A DNA stretch of 64,000 bases from Cryptomeria japonica (GCF_030272615.1 NC_081405.1:611255065-611319064), one strand, 5' to 3'; positions 11,471 to 23,946 are shown, counted from the stretch's first letter. Notes: generated from the letters alone by a model not told the origin. Made by a program: numbers and translations.

Positions 11471-14400
11471 GATAAGATTGAGTCAGGTTTGATTGTTCAA
11501 AATGCTCTACATGCTAAAAGGAGAAACTCATGGGTAGTTGACAGTGGATGTTCCAACCACATGACTGGTGATAAGAAGAAATTCATTAAACTTGAAGCTT
11601 TGAATGGTGGTTCAATGAGGTTTGGAGAGACTTCATCAATCAAAATCAAGGGTAGAGGCACACTACACATTGATAGAAAGTTGAAATCTCGTGATGTATA
11701 TTATGTGGAATCTCTGAAACATAATCTACTAAGTGTGTATCAAATGTGTGTCAAAGGATATAAGTTTACATTTGATTCCAAGGGCCATGAAATTTGAAAA
11801 GAGAGCAGTAGTTAGCTGGTTGGAGAAGGTAAAAGGATATATGGAAATGTATACAACTTGAAGGAATTCTTTGATTCTCAATGTATGATGGGAAAAGTTG
11901 ATGAGAGTTGGCTATGGCATAGAAGACTAGGTCACATCAATTTTAATAACCTTGTTACGGTAAGCAACAAAGGGTATGTAAGACACATAACAAATATTAT
12001 TAAGCCAGCAAGCCCCTTCTACGATGAGTGTCAAAGAGGGAAGTAAACTAAATTAAACTTTAAGACTAAGGAATACTCAACTACAAGGCCACTAGAACTT
12101 GTGCATATTGATTTGTATGGACCTACTAGATAAAGAGCCCTAAATGGAGGAAGATACTTTATGCTGCTCATAAATAATTTTTCAAGGATGACATGGGTCA
12201 CCTTCCTACAAGATAAGTCACAAGCATTTGAGAGATTCAAGGTCTTCAAGAAAATGGTTGAGAAGGAAAGTGGATACAAGCTGAAATGCTTAAGGTTAGA
12301 CTGTGGAGGTGAGTTCACATCAAATGAATCAAAAGACAGTATTCAACCCCTAGGACACCACAACAAAATGGTGTTGTGGAAAGAAAAAATAAAACAATCA
12401 AGGAAATGGCAAGGACAATGTTAAATCAAGACAATATGCTTAATGTCTATTGGAAAGAGGCAGTTCACACTGTTGTATACACCTTAAACAAAGTACAACT
12501 AAGGGTAAACAACAATATGACACCTTATAAACTATTGTATGATAGAAGACCCGTAGTCAATTATTTCAAAGTGTTTGGAAGAAAATGCTTCATCAAAAGA
12601 GATGAGGATGGACTATGTAGCTTTGAATCAAGACGTGATGAAGGTATCTTCTTAGGCTACTCTACTCATATCAAATCCTATAAATTTTTCAACAAGAGAC
12701 TAAAAAGGGTAGTTGAGAGTGTGCATGTGAGAGTTGATGAGGATATGCACAAAGGAAAGAAAAACTCGGTGATTTAGACTAAAGAACCATATGTTGAAGA
12801 TGAAGATCAATATGAGAGTGAACATGAAGAAGAAGCATCAAGTAAAGCCCCTAGCATATATGTACAAAAGAATCACCCAGAGGATCAAATTATTGGCAAC
12901 AAAAATGATGGTGTACAAACAAGGAGAGCAAGTAAATGTCTTCCTTATGAGTGAGATGGAACCCAAAACATATGATGATTCCAGCAAGAGTGGGAAGTGG
13001 TTAAAGAATATGGAAGAAGAGTTGTAGTAGATTAAAAAGAACAAAACATGGGAATTGGTTCCTATACCCATTGACAAAAATTTCATTGGGAGTAAATGGG
13101 TCTATAGGAACAAAATGAATGAAGAAGGCAAGGTAATAAGGAATAAGGAAAGACTAGTATGCAAGGGATATGCTCAGGTAGAGGGCATAGATTTTGAAGA
13201 AAAATTTCCACTAGTTGCAAGGCTAGAAGCTATAAGGATGTTCTTGGCATTTGCAATCTTTAAAGGATATAAGGTTTATCAAATGGATGTCACATCTACA
13301 TTCTTGAATGGAAATCTTGAAAAAGAGGTCTACATAGAGCAACCTGAATGTTTTCAGCTGCATGAAGATGAGAACTTTGTCTGTAAATTGAAGAAAGCAT
13401 TATATGGTGTAAAGCATGAACCTAGAGCATGGTACTCTAGGATAGATAAGTACTTAAATCGGCAAGGTTCCAGAAAAGGAAATGCTAACAACAATTTATA
13501 TATCAAGTTAGATAGAGACCACATGATCATAGTAGTGGTATCTGTAGATGACATCATCTTTGAAGGAAACAAAGATGTTCTATGCAAATAATTTGCTGAT
13601 CAGATGCAGTCAGAGTTTGAAATGTCCATGCTTGGAGATTTATCATATTTTCTTAGGTTGCAAATATCACAGTAGAATAAGGGCATATTCATCTCTCAAA
13701 CCAAGTATGCTAAAGACATGTTGAAGAAATTTCAAATAGAAGACAACAAACTGATTAGTACCCCCATGGTGACAAGATGCAAATTAAGCAAAGATGATGA
13801 GTCACCTAGTCATGTGGATCAAACCTTGTATAGATCCATTTTTGGAAGCATGTTGTATATTACAACATCAAGGCTTGATATAGTTCAAGTTGTGTGCATG
13901 AATGCAAGATTTGAAGCATCTCCTAAGCAATCGCATGTCAATGCAATGAGAAGAATATTCAAATATCTGCAAAGCACACTCACTTATGGCTTATGGTATC
14001 CAAAGAAAGGAGATTTCACTTTCCAAGCCTATACTAATGCAGATTGGGTAGGATATGTAGATGACAAGAAGAGAACCAATGGTGGAGCTTTCTTCCTTAG
14101 AGATAGATTGGTGTTGTGGTATACCAAACACCAAGAGTCCATTTCACTATCAACTACTGAAGCAGAGCATATTGCAGCTGCTACATATTGTTCTCAAGTT
14201 TTGTGGATGAAACAAACTCTCAAGGATATCTAGGTAGAATTTTCGGATCCTATTCCCATCATGTGTGACAACTCAAGTGCAATCTTGATATATCAAAGAA
14301 CCTTGTCATGCACTCTAGGACAAAGCACATTGCAATCAAATCATTTTCTCAGGAGAAAGGTTGTAGAGAAAGAAGTGAAAGTTGAATATGTGTCCATGGG

Positions 14401-14497
14401 TGAGGAAATAGTTGATATCTTTACATAGACACTGCCCAAGGATAGCTTTGAGTATTTGAGACAAAAATTGAGTGTTGTCTCACCCTTCTATTCTTAA
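11471..14497 (+). pseudogene. Copia Pol (protease, integrase, RT, RNase H), broken
   Basis: Domains run in Copia order. Protease: VVDSGCSNHMTG near 11535. Pre-integrase: WLWHRRLGHINF near 11910. Integrase: CDECQRGK relic, then HIDLYGPT and LRLDCGGEF. RT: GSKWVYRNK near 13090, LARLEAIRMFL-type region, and the catalytic box as SVDD at 13541-13552 instead of YVDD. RNase H: the Asp box TNADWVG near 14036 and SLSTTEAEHIAA near 14150. The terminal tail includes a DIFT motif and ends at the TAA at 14495-14497. Stops are frequent and mostly TAG, and the reading frame changes several times. The altered catalytic Tyr and the stops show the copy is dead. Confidence 0.87.
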
Positions 14498-14910
14498 ATT
14501 GTTGATTTGAGGTCTATGGTTCAGGGGAAAGATATTATTTCTGCACTTTCTACCTTGAACCTCATGTAAAGTCTTGGGGGGAGATCTAAATTTGTTTGTA
14601 AGTAGTATTGGCATTTCTTTTTATATTGTAATAATGCTTAATATAGCTTACATGAAATAGAGGAAGTCCAACATGATGAATGAACATATGTTAAGAATTT
14701 GGAAAGGAAATTTCTAATGTATTGCATCTCTATCATGATCGAAATTAGAAGTTCCATTCAATGCTATAGAAAATAAAAAAGGGACTTCATGCACAATTGA
14801 CAGTTAGTTGCAGCACCCTTTTCCATTATTGTCAAAAGAGATGAAATGGTTGGAGAAATGGTTTGAGAGTGATTTGCAAGTGTGTTGACATCAATGCCAA
14901 AGGGGGAGAT
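14498..14910 (+). other. 3' untranslated region and polypurine tract of the Copia element
   Basis: About 0.4 kb of non-coding sequence ends in CCAAAGGGGGAGAT at 14897-14910. That purine run directly precedes the TGTTGG start of the 3' LTR and is the plus-strand primer site. Confidence 0.8.
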
Positions 14911-16814
14911 TGTTGGTATTATTTTCATTGATGTCAAAAGGATGTCATGAGAGGTTGTAGACATACAGGTAGTAGTCGCGCATAACATGCAGGTTATGCT
15001 ATGCATTTGCATATAACACATCGTATTATGTTGCAAGGGTTTCAATCAGATTCATCACCTCCACATGTTGTCCTTGTCAGCAACAGTAACCAAGTTTCAA
15101 GTTGGGTATGGTGAGCCATGATTTCCACATCACAGTAGTTACTTGGTTTGGGTTTGTCACTGGGTCCCGCGGTGTGTTTGAATGAAGGAAAGAGGTCATG
15201 TGGGATAAGAAAATTCAAGGGGAAATGTGTCCCCTACTATCCTGCACCATGCAAAGTATGTGCATGGTGTCCATGCAGGATAACTCCAAGATGGGCATAG
15301 AAACTCCCGCTATACCATGACTTGTTTGCAATAAGACTGAAGGTATTACGGGGTAACACAAGAAGAAGCAAGAGATGCTTTCTGCTATCACATGATACTA
15401 AGTAAGACAAGAAGATGGTCACGTGGGGAAACATGTGATAGTAGTAGAAGGTTCCTTCTATCCCACACCCTTTAAGATGGATGTGTAATAGTTATGCAAG
15501 ATAAGATAGTGAATCAAGAGAAGGATCCCACTATCCTGTAGCCTATAGTAGGACAGAAAGAGGATCTCATGGGGTGTGTAGAGGAAGAAATATAGTGCAT
15601 CTCACCAGCCTGCATGGGTAAATTGAGAGTGTGAATGATGATGCAGGGAAAGATAAAAAAAATGGTGATGTAGCTCACCATCCTGCAATGACATAGGTTA
15701 AGGTCATTATGACTATTTGAGGTATTTTAATCAACACATTGGCAGCCCGATAAGGATGAAAGTCCATGTGGTGGTTGACTGTGGTTGACCAGGTGACTAG
15801 GATGTCGATTATTAAGATTTTTGACACCTACACATGCCGATTAGCACAAGAGTTTTATGTGGAAGCCAAACAACCTTGTTCATTTGATCCAGACAAAGAA
15901 TATGAAGAAATTAGGCTCCCTAATGAACAAAGAATGAATTAGATATGTAGAAGTCTGTGACAAAGGATTCTAGTGTGGTAGTTGTCGATCTTTTCAGAGT
16001 AGCTCGACAGAGGGTGGAAAACACAATGGTGACCGAATTGTAGGTAGGTTGTGTGGCTCGAGGAAGGACTAAACATTATTTTGGGTAGAGGAAGATAACT
16101 AAACTTAGTAATCCAAGTATTGAGAATGATCTAAAGACAGACAAGATGCATTTACTAAAGGGGGCAAACATGAGATCAAATTTAGGATAAAGAATAAAAT
16201 ATCAAGAGGTGTAGATCTCTAAGACAACAAACTTGAATAAAATATTTAAGATTGCAGTAGAGAAAAGATTCGATGTGTACAGAGTTGATCAAATCAAACA
16301 ACAAAAGTAATGAGATTTGATATTTAGTAGGTGTGGTTGTTGAAATTGAGATAGAGGTGGAAATAGAAATATTTCATCTAGTCGACTATGAACTATGTGT
16401 GTTGTAGAAAGTTGTTCTTCCGCCAAGAAAATTAGAGAAATCTATTGAAGTGAAAAACTAAGAATAGAGCAAAAACATATATCTGAAAAGTGAAGTTGTA
16501 GCATAACGAAGAAGACATCTAGAGAAATAGAGAAAGAATAGAGAATTTTGGAGAGAAATGTTGTAGAAGAGAGAAGAAGACAACTAGATAGAGTAAGGAG
16601 GAGAAACAGAGGAAAAACTTCAACAGACAGAGAAAGTCATTATCAGGATATGAAAATTTTGTAAGTGTTACAAAACTCATTTGTAACAAGGCTTTATCAT
16701 TGCATTGTAAACTTGATCAATCACTGTGAATCTTAGAGTGGGTGCTCAAAGAAGGGGTAGGTTCTCCTTTGAGTAGGTACCCATAAAATTAGGGGTTGGT
16801 GCTCCTTGGGTTGG
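14911..16814 (+). repeat. 3' LTR of the Copia element, proximal piece
   Basis: Collinear with most of 7146-9269, starting TGTTGGTATTATTTTC. It breaks off at GTTGG (16810-16814), which is the left target duplication of the solo LTR inserted there. The remaining 275 bp of the LTR is found at 32465-32739. Confidence 0.87.
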
Positions 16815-16949
16815 TGGTGTAGGAGCACCTAAGGGTGAGCAAAGACCCTTTTCAATTTTGGCGATTTTGGCATAAGGACTAGTTCTAGTCCATTAGGTTG
16901 TCTGTTTGGAGCTTGGAGTGCATTTTTCTTCTTTGTGAAAATTTCATGT

Positions 16950-17460
16950 ATCGGCTATACTTATCCCGATAGCCCGATGAAGTTGCCAGCGGTTGGAGCG
17001 AGTAAAAGAGGAACCATTGGCTATTGGCAGAAGTGTTTTCCACCTACCCAGATGAGCCGATGAGGTCACCAGTGGAGTGGAGTGAGCGGAGAGAGTTCGG
17101 AAGGAGCCATCGGCTATCGACATAACTAGTTTTTGTGCCACCTGATAACCCAATGGGAAAGCATACACTTTGGAGCACACCATTGGCCATCGACAAAAGG
17201 TGTTTGAGGCTACGCTGATAATCCGATGGGAAAGCATTTTATTGGGAACGCACCATCAGCCATCAGTAAGAGTGTTTGAATGCTACTCCAATGACCTAAT
17301 GGAAACCAGTGAGGAAGTGCATGATTGGTAAAAAGTCATTAGACATCGGAGTAAGTGTTTTGAGGCTACTCCGATGACCGGATAGAAAAGAGAGTGAGTT
17401 GTAAATTGCCATCTGACGTCGGTATAAGTGTTTCGGTGCTAACCCAATGACGCTATGGAA
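16950..17460 (+). repeat. Degenerate tandem repeat of about 70-90 bp within the solo LTR
   Basis: About six imperfect units, each with a CCATCGGCTATCG-like start, a spacer with AGTGTTTGAGGCTAC, and CCGATGACC/AATGGAAA-like end. Variation between units is high. LTR U3 regions often carry such arrays, and the location before the TATA-like box at 31636 (in the intact LTR) fits U3. Confidence 0.65.
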
Positions 17461-17522
17461 ATCAAAATCAGTTAAAGTCAGAAACCGAATGATGACGAGT
17501 TCAATTTCGTCGATTAGGGATG

Positions 17523-18729
17523 TGTAAAGCGGAAAATCGAACCCTAGGTGTTCCCCCCACTCCAAGGAGAGAGAAAGGAGGTCACTAGGGTTGGCGGTTT
17601 TCACTTAGGAGAGACTTTACATTCAAAAGAGGGGTTGAAACTCACAAGATCCAATCCCACACAATGCAAAATTGAATTCTAAATGAGTTTCAAGGGTTGA
17701 GACAGCAAGGATACCCTCTTTTCTAAAGAATGTAGATAGAAGGATTGAACTAGGAGTGCATGTAAAGTAAGAAAGATTCACTTATAAACGGAGATAGGGA
17801 TACGGGATGAAGCTATGGACCTGAAATTAGTAGTAAAATGTCGAGACGATGTTGTTCTACAAATTGGAGTGAAAGTTGATGGGACGATGGCACTCGGAGT
17901 GCACACAGTCCTCCGAAAAATCTGCGAAACAAAGGGGGAATCTGTTTGTCTCTGCACAAGGATTCCAGATCTTCAATTACAGTCGCATACCTGCAACCTA
18001 CACACAAAAAAGAGAGGATGATTGGGGGGTTAGGGATTAGGGGTTTGCCTTTAGGTCAAACCCCAGTTTTGGAATTAACCAAGAAATGAGAATGTTGTAA
18101 ATGTAAATGTTTGTAATGTAATCAAGTACTGATACCTTGTTGTAAGAATGTTTGTATTCTTACATGCGAAGGTGTAATGATGTGGTATGTTATATGTTGT
18201 AGGTGATCTCCTCTTCAATGGTTGAATCCTTGTCTTGAATGCAACACCTAGCCTTGAATGGAGACCTAGAATGCTCAATTGCTTGAAGGAATGCTTGAAT
18301 GCTTGAATGTTTGAATGTTTGCCTATCGCTTCCGCCTCTTGCACACATATGTTTTTTCCTCCTTTTTTTCTTACTACCCTTTCTGGGAGGGGAAATGTAG
18401 TTTATATACTTGTTAATTAGGGTTAGGAGACTGATTTTTTGAACCTTAGGCCGACATAGGAACATTATTTTCTGAATTGCAAACTTAAAGACCCGATGCC
18501 CAACAAGAGACCAGGCCCAAAATAGGGCCAGGGACCAGGGCGTTGGGCGCCATGGTCCCACCTCCCGGGATAGCAGGGTGCAAGGAGGATTAGGCCAAGG
18601 TGCAAAAATATGCAGTTTTTGATGTTGTAAACAGGTTTCGGGGTTTCCATTCAGGTTCAACATTGTGCCGCCATCGTGAAGACCCAAATGCAGTCAAAAT
18701 TGCAAGTGTCGCAATTTTAGGATGCTACA
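17523..18729 (-). repeat. LTR 1 of the Gypsy-like array (3' LTR in coding orientation)
   Basis: 1207 bp. It differs from LTR 2 at only two positions that I could find (near 17885 and 17965), but from LTR 3 at about 25 positions plus a 31-bp indel. It includes a cluster of TTGAATG-type short repeats near 18230-18320 and a GTGCAC motif at 17899-17904. Confidence 0.95.
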
Positions 18730-18745
18730 TTTAGCCCCCACTTTT
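18730..18745 (-). other. Polypurine tract of the Gypsy-like element
   Basis: On the minus strand this reads AAAAGTGGGGGCTAAA directly against the TGTAGCATCC start of the 3' LTR. The second copy is at 25154-25169, against LTR 2. Confidence 0.8.
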
Positions 18746-19446
18746 GTGGGAGTATAAGCATACACCCATACTTCCGGTAAAGTACAAGGAAACAACATTG
18801 AAAGACTTTCACCACGTCAAGGAGGCAAGATACACCAAGCCCCCAGTGGACTAAGGGTCTTACGACTTCGATTGACAAAGTAAAAGGGAAGATCACGCGG
18901 GAGAACCATGACTGTCAGTACTAAGGCTCCCTCACTATGAGTCGTGCAAGAAAAATATCAAAAATTTTCAAGGCAAAGCTAAATTTGCCAAGAAATTTTC
19001 AAGTATCTTGAAGAGATATGAACAAGGTGTATGCCCCCCTACGTTAAAGCGATCGCACACGCCTCATCGGGGGTGATTTCTTTAAGGTAGTGAGACACAT
19101 AAGAAATGAGAAGGTAAAGGAGCACGTTATCACAAGGATTTAGCTCCCAAGTGTGAGATAAGACCAAGGATAATAGACACAAAACACAAAGCACAAGGTG
19201 ACTTTACTTTCCTTGGGGTCAGTATGCTGTATGATAATTCATGTATACCATATGTATGTATGCATAATTGTTCATCATTCCCCAATCAAGGAAGGTCACC
19301 TAGAAGAAGGGAACACATGTGTCTTTTGAGTCAACATGAGAGAGACCAAAAGAGATCTCAATGCTTTGCATCATCCTCAAGTAGACAACACTAAGGAAAA
19401 TGAATAGAGGAATGGGAATAACACATAGAAGAAGTAACAAAAGAGA
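18746..19446 (-). other. Non-coding 3' part of interior 1
   Basis: About 700 bp between the Gag-Pro stop and the polypurine tract. No RT, RNase H or integrase motif is readable in any frame. The same sequence occurs at 25170-25870. In an autonomous Gypsy element several kilobases of pol would sit here. Confidence 0.7.
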
Positions 19447-22400
19447 TCAAGAGAGGAGGAGAGAGTCTGCTATGCTAATGAACTAGTCTAGCACGTCATC
19501 CACCCCCCAATCTTGTTGATCAATATTTCGGGAAGGCATGAAACACGCTAGAGGAGGAGCATCCAACATAGCAGATGGAGCTGTCACAAGATCCAAACAA
19601 GGGCTATGTTCATGTTCCAAGCCACGCTGTTCTTGTCTAGGAGCTAGGATAAGTGCTTTAGAAAGTTCATTAGATAAATGGTTATCAACATCAACATATT
19701 CATATTCACTATCAGAATGAAGAGGAGTAACATTTTCATCATGAATAACATTTTCATCTATATCATCATCAAGATTTATAAAAAGAGGATCTTTAACTCG
19801 CACAGGATCAAGACCATCATGCATCTTATGTTTAGGAGATTTTGGCTCAATTTTTGGCTGAGGAGAAAATGCAATAATACTAGCTGAAGGTGTTTTTGGG
19901 GATTGCAAAGTTTGAGAAGCAGTTGCACAAGCTCTAAGATGACTCTTTCATCAGCGTTCACGTGCAGAATGATTTCATCTAGTCTTAGTAGGAAGTTCAG
20001 AAGATTGAGGAGGAGGAATGTTCTCGTCCTTATCACTTGGGTGTTTGGGTTGTGGTCTCTTAGGTTGGACAATAGGAGAAGAGGAAGGTCTCTTCTCTCT
20101 ATAAGAGGAAGGAGGAGGAACCGCTCCATATAAAGGAGGAATATCTGGTTTAGGAAGAAGACCAAGTCCATCATGACAAGGAGATATAGGTCTACCTTTA
20201 GAAATTTTATTAGACATAGTCACATCCATAGGGATGGGTTGGGAATCCTCTTGAGGAACAACATTAGTTTTATCTTTCAAAGGAAGAACTTCCTTCTGAA
20301 GAATGATAGGAATATCAAGTTTGGGTGTTCTAGATTCACTTAGAGATAGGATCATATCTTTTTTCCACTTTTGATAAGATTTGAAAAGATGATCACTTTT
20401 TGATGGAAGAGATTGAAATTGTTTAGGCCAAAAATAATCAATAGGAACGCTAGAAGTTCTTTTAGCTGGTTTGAAGAGACTATGATTGACAGTAACAACT
20501 TCACCATTATGGGGAAATTTCAAACATTTGTGAATAGGAGAAGCAATAGCTTTCATGGAAGATAACCAAGGATAGCCTAGCTTCACACAAAATTGTTTGG
20601 ATGATGGAATAATAGCAAAGCTTACATCAAGGGATTTGTTATGGACCTCAATAGGTAATGTAATAGAACCAATTGCAGGAGAAGAAAATGCATCAAATAA
20701 TTTCACAACCACATTTGTTTTGTCATAGATCACTTGATTCAATTGCAAAGTAAAAAGAAATTCTTCAGTAATGATATTAACCATACAAGAAGGATCAATA
20801 AGCATGCCACAGTAAGGTGTATTCTTGACTTTTGCAACTATATATAAAGGACCATCGGGTGCCCTGATAGTTTCACTAGAATCAAATGTGATGGAAGGCT
20901 CTTTAGGGGTTTTCTGCTACTCTACAAAGTTAATCACATTCGGAGTCATAGACACAAGACTATTAGGTGAGAAAGAGGAATCATTAGTCTCAATCACATT
21001 AGAGGTATGAGAAGGTAATGGATCAGTAAAAATCTTAAGATTTTGGTTAGGAGGAGCTACAGATGTGTTGCCTTTATCATTCACACCTGAAACAGAGATA
21101 GTATTATTATCAATCAAATCTTGAATTTTACCCTTTAAAGCAAAACATTTTTCAGTATCATGCCCAGGTTGACAATGAAATTGACAAAAAGATTTGTTAT
21201 CAAAATAGGGTGAATTAATCTTTGTAGGATCGATTTGCTTTATAGGAGGGAGAGTAAGCACATTTTGTTCCAATAACTTATTCATAATACTATGCAATGA
21301 TTCATTCAAAGGAGTAAACTTTCTTTCTTTCTTGAAAAACTTAGAAATAGGAGGCACACCTGATGCTGCATTCACATTGTTGTTGGTGATGTTTTCATTT
21401 AACTTAATGAACTCTCTGTTCAGTTTAAACTTCCCAAATGGTTGTTGACTACTATCACCATTATCACTCGGAGCCATAGGATTTGCTTGTTCCATTTTAC
21501 TCACAGTCAGTTGATAATTGTGAAGAGTTGCACACAACTGTTGGAAAGAAGTAAACTCAGAAAACAAAAGGTTTTCTCTAATATCTTTTTGTAAATTAGA
21601 AATAAATATTCTTTGAATATCATTGTCAGGTACTGGAAAAGAAATTTGAGCACACAAATGCTTATATCTACCAATGAAATCAGTCACTTTTTCTTTAACA
21701 CCTTGTTTACAATGCATTAAATCAATCAAAGTAACTTTAGGACTTATATTGTTTTGAAATTGTTGAATAAAAGCATTTGCAAGTTTTTGGAAAGAAGTAA
21801 TAGAATAGGAAGGCAACGAGCAATACCATTGTAGAGCCTTATCTCTTAATGTTCTAGTAAACAGTTTTGCAAGCAACCTTTGGTCATGAGCAAAATCAGT
21901 ACATATTGTTTGAAAGGTCTTAACATGTGTTAGAGGATAGCTCGAACAATGTCAAGAGAAAGTGGGCTTGCAACATCAAATGTGGGCACACTAAACTTCA
22001 ATTGATTCATAGAAGCAATTTGTTGCTGTAAAGAAGAGACAGTTTGTGCAAGATTGTTAATGTTATTGAAAGAAGGTATTGATTGAGAGTAAGGTGGCGG
22101 GACACTATGATAGTTAGTCATAGGAGATGATTGGAAAGAAGGAACACTACAAGGAGGAATGGAATGGTTAAATGAATTGCCCCCTTGCGTCATGTTCATT
22201 TGTGGAGATGTAATAGGGACACTCATTGAAGGAATGAATGAAGAAGTCAGATTGAATGAAGGGAGAGGGTTAATTGAAGAAGAAGGATTGCCCCCATGAC
22301 TAGTGATCATAGGTGGAATGTTTTGTATTGAGGTAGTCATTATGTTTGATGTAAAAGTAGGTATACTAGCAATAGAAGTTGTTAAAGGAATAGAATGATT

Positions 22401-22814
22401 GACTTGAGTAGGAGGTTGTGTATAACCTAAAGTTTCGGCACAACTCTTCATAGGCATCACATTCAAATCCATGATGTGTGCAATACCACGCAAAATATCA
22501 ATTCCATTCTTATCACTCTAAACCATACGTTTTAGACCCTCAATTAAGGAAAGAGCTTGACTACTGGGGTATTCTTGAGACATCCATTGCTGAAAATCAT
22601 CAAATTGGTTATCCAATTTCGAAAGTTGTTCTATAGAAACCTCATGGAGAGCTTCTTCATCATTAAGAGGATTAGAGGAATTACCCATGTCCTCATTAAA
22701 AAGACCATTCAAATTAGGTTCCATCTCCTCAGTAATTAAACCTTGGAAAGACTTAATTCTAAGGCTTCGTCTAACGGGAATAGTGTAAGTAGGGCTTATT
22801 GTTGTAAAACTCAT
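19447..22814 (-). pseudogene. Gypsy-like Gag-protease polyprotein, copy 1 (stops and one frameshift)
   Basis: Reading starts at ATG 22814 (MSFTTISPTYTIPVRRSLR). After an N-terminal acidic part and a Pro/Ser/Asn-rich linker comes a retrotransposon Gag domain (21876-21560: LRDKALQWYCSLP, FIGRYKHLCAQI, RIFISNLQKDIREN). A zinc-knuckle-like CQFHCQPGHDTEKC lies near 21150. A retropepsin-like domain follows at 20770-20540 (LIDPSCMVNIITEEF, then LGYPWL), then a Pro-rich tail. Interruptions: TAG at 22518-22520, a frameshift near 21945, TAG at 20917-20919, TGA at 19975-19977, TGA TGA at 19948-19953, TAG at 19483-19485; final TGA at 19447-19449. All are also in copy 2. The catalytic triplet reads D-P-S instead of the common D-S/T-G. 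Confidence 0.85.
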
Positions 22815-23946
22815 GCACTAAAGAGAGAGAGAAGATTTAAGCTATTAACTGCAATCATGACAATCTCCCAAAATTTCAGAAAAAAATGTCAGGGACTGTG
22901 GCGAACGGAGTGCACACAGTCCTCGCAACTTTTTTTGAAATTTCTAGGGATGAAAGTTATGGTGATTTTAAAGCTAATCTAAAAAAATTGAGTGATTTTA
23001 CGATATGTAGATAGGCCAAATTAAAGTTGCAATCTCAAAATTTAACCCTACCAAGATTGTTGAAAAATGTAAAATTTGAATTTTGAAAAAGAGAGGGGAA
23101 CTGAAATTTTGAATTTTATGGTTTTAAAGGGAATACTAAAAGCAATGCAGGCTTTGAAATTTAAAAGTTGACTCAATTTCATGCAAAATTCAATTTTGAA
23201 AGTGGAAATCAAGGTTGTTGCAATTAAACATTTAATTTCAAAAGTCACAAACTGCAAAAATTTGAATAAAGCACTGAAATTTCGAATGAATGCCAACACA
23301 CTTTTCAGATTTAGGATAGTAAGAAATACAATTTTAACACAAATTTCAATTTCAACAATTTTTGAATGATTAAAAGCCTTAATCCAAGCAATCACTAGAC
23401 CAACTTTGACTTTAATTTTGAAAGTGTTAGAATTGATGAAATCAGCCAAGATTCTGGATTTTAGCAAAAAAATGTAGTAAGATCTAGCTCCCAAAATTTT
23501 GGAAAAATGTCGGGGACAATGGCGCTCGAGGTGCACACGGTCCTCGCAACTTTTTTCAATTTTTTCAAGGATGAGAGATATTGTGATTTTGTTGCAGAAT
23601 CCAAAGTTACAGCCGATTTGGAGGTGTTTTGATCAGTGAAATCATCGGTCAAAGGTTGAAACAAGAGAGTTTTAAAAATTAGGGTTTTAACACTTAACCA
23701 CTTAATTTTCAGAATTAAAGCACAAATATGAATTGACAATTTGCAATAGAAGGGTAGATCTGAAACAAGCATTAACAATTAAACATTCCACAAGCTCAAT
23801 TACTAAAAAGAAAATTTAGGGTTTTTATGTAATTAACCTCTAAAATTTGCAAAAGATCAAACATGGAAATGTAATTAAGGAAGCAAATTTTTCAGATCTA
23901 ACCATGAAAAATCAGAATTAGGATGTTCACGTCAGGTTCACCAAAA
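22815..23946 (-). other. 5' leader of interior 1 with two GTGCAC hairpin repeats
   Basis: About 1.1 kb lies between the primer site and the Gag start. It contains two related 100-bp segments (22867-22976 and 23492-23596). Each has the core GTGCACAC(A/G)GTCCTCGCAAC preceded by TGTC(A/G)GGGAC. In the first, GGACTGTG (22893-22900) and CACAGTCC (22915-22922) can pair with a 14-base loop containing most of GTGCAC (22910-22915). A third relative sits in each LTR. The rest is AT-rich; long frames there are composition artefacts. The primer site (23925-23943) is described with its twin. Confidence 0.6.

Noticed and set aside
16944..17604. Two minus-strand frames of about 100 codons
   Set aside because: They are by-products of the tandem repeat array and of the junction with the Gypsy LTR.
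18230..18320. Regular TTGAATG short repeats, array-like
   Set aside because: Units of 7-9 bp without spacers; simple repeat in an LTR, not a CRISPR array.
18190..18687. 165-codon minus-strand frame in the Gypsy LTR (also at 24614-25111 and, altered, 31038-31529)
   Set aside because: It lies wholly within the LTR, changes sequence and length between LTR copies by indels, and has no domain; treated as chance.
20825..21010. Plus-strand frames antisense to the Gypsy Gag-Pro
   Set aside because: Shadow frames of the minus-strand coding region.
23048..23536. 162-codon hydrophobic minus-strand frame (and its copy at 29472-29960)
   Set aside because: It sits in the AT-rich leader upstream of Gag, with Phe/Ile/Lys-biased composition and no motif.
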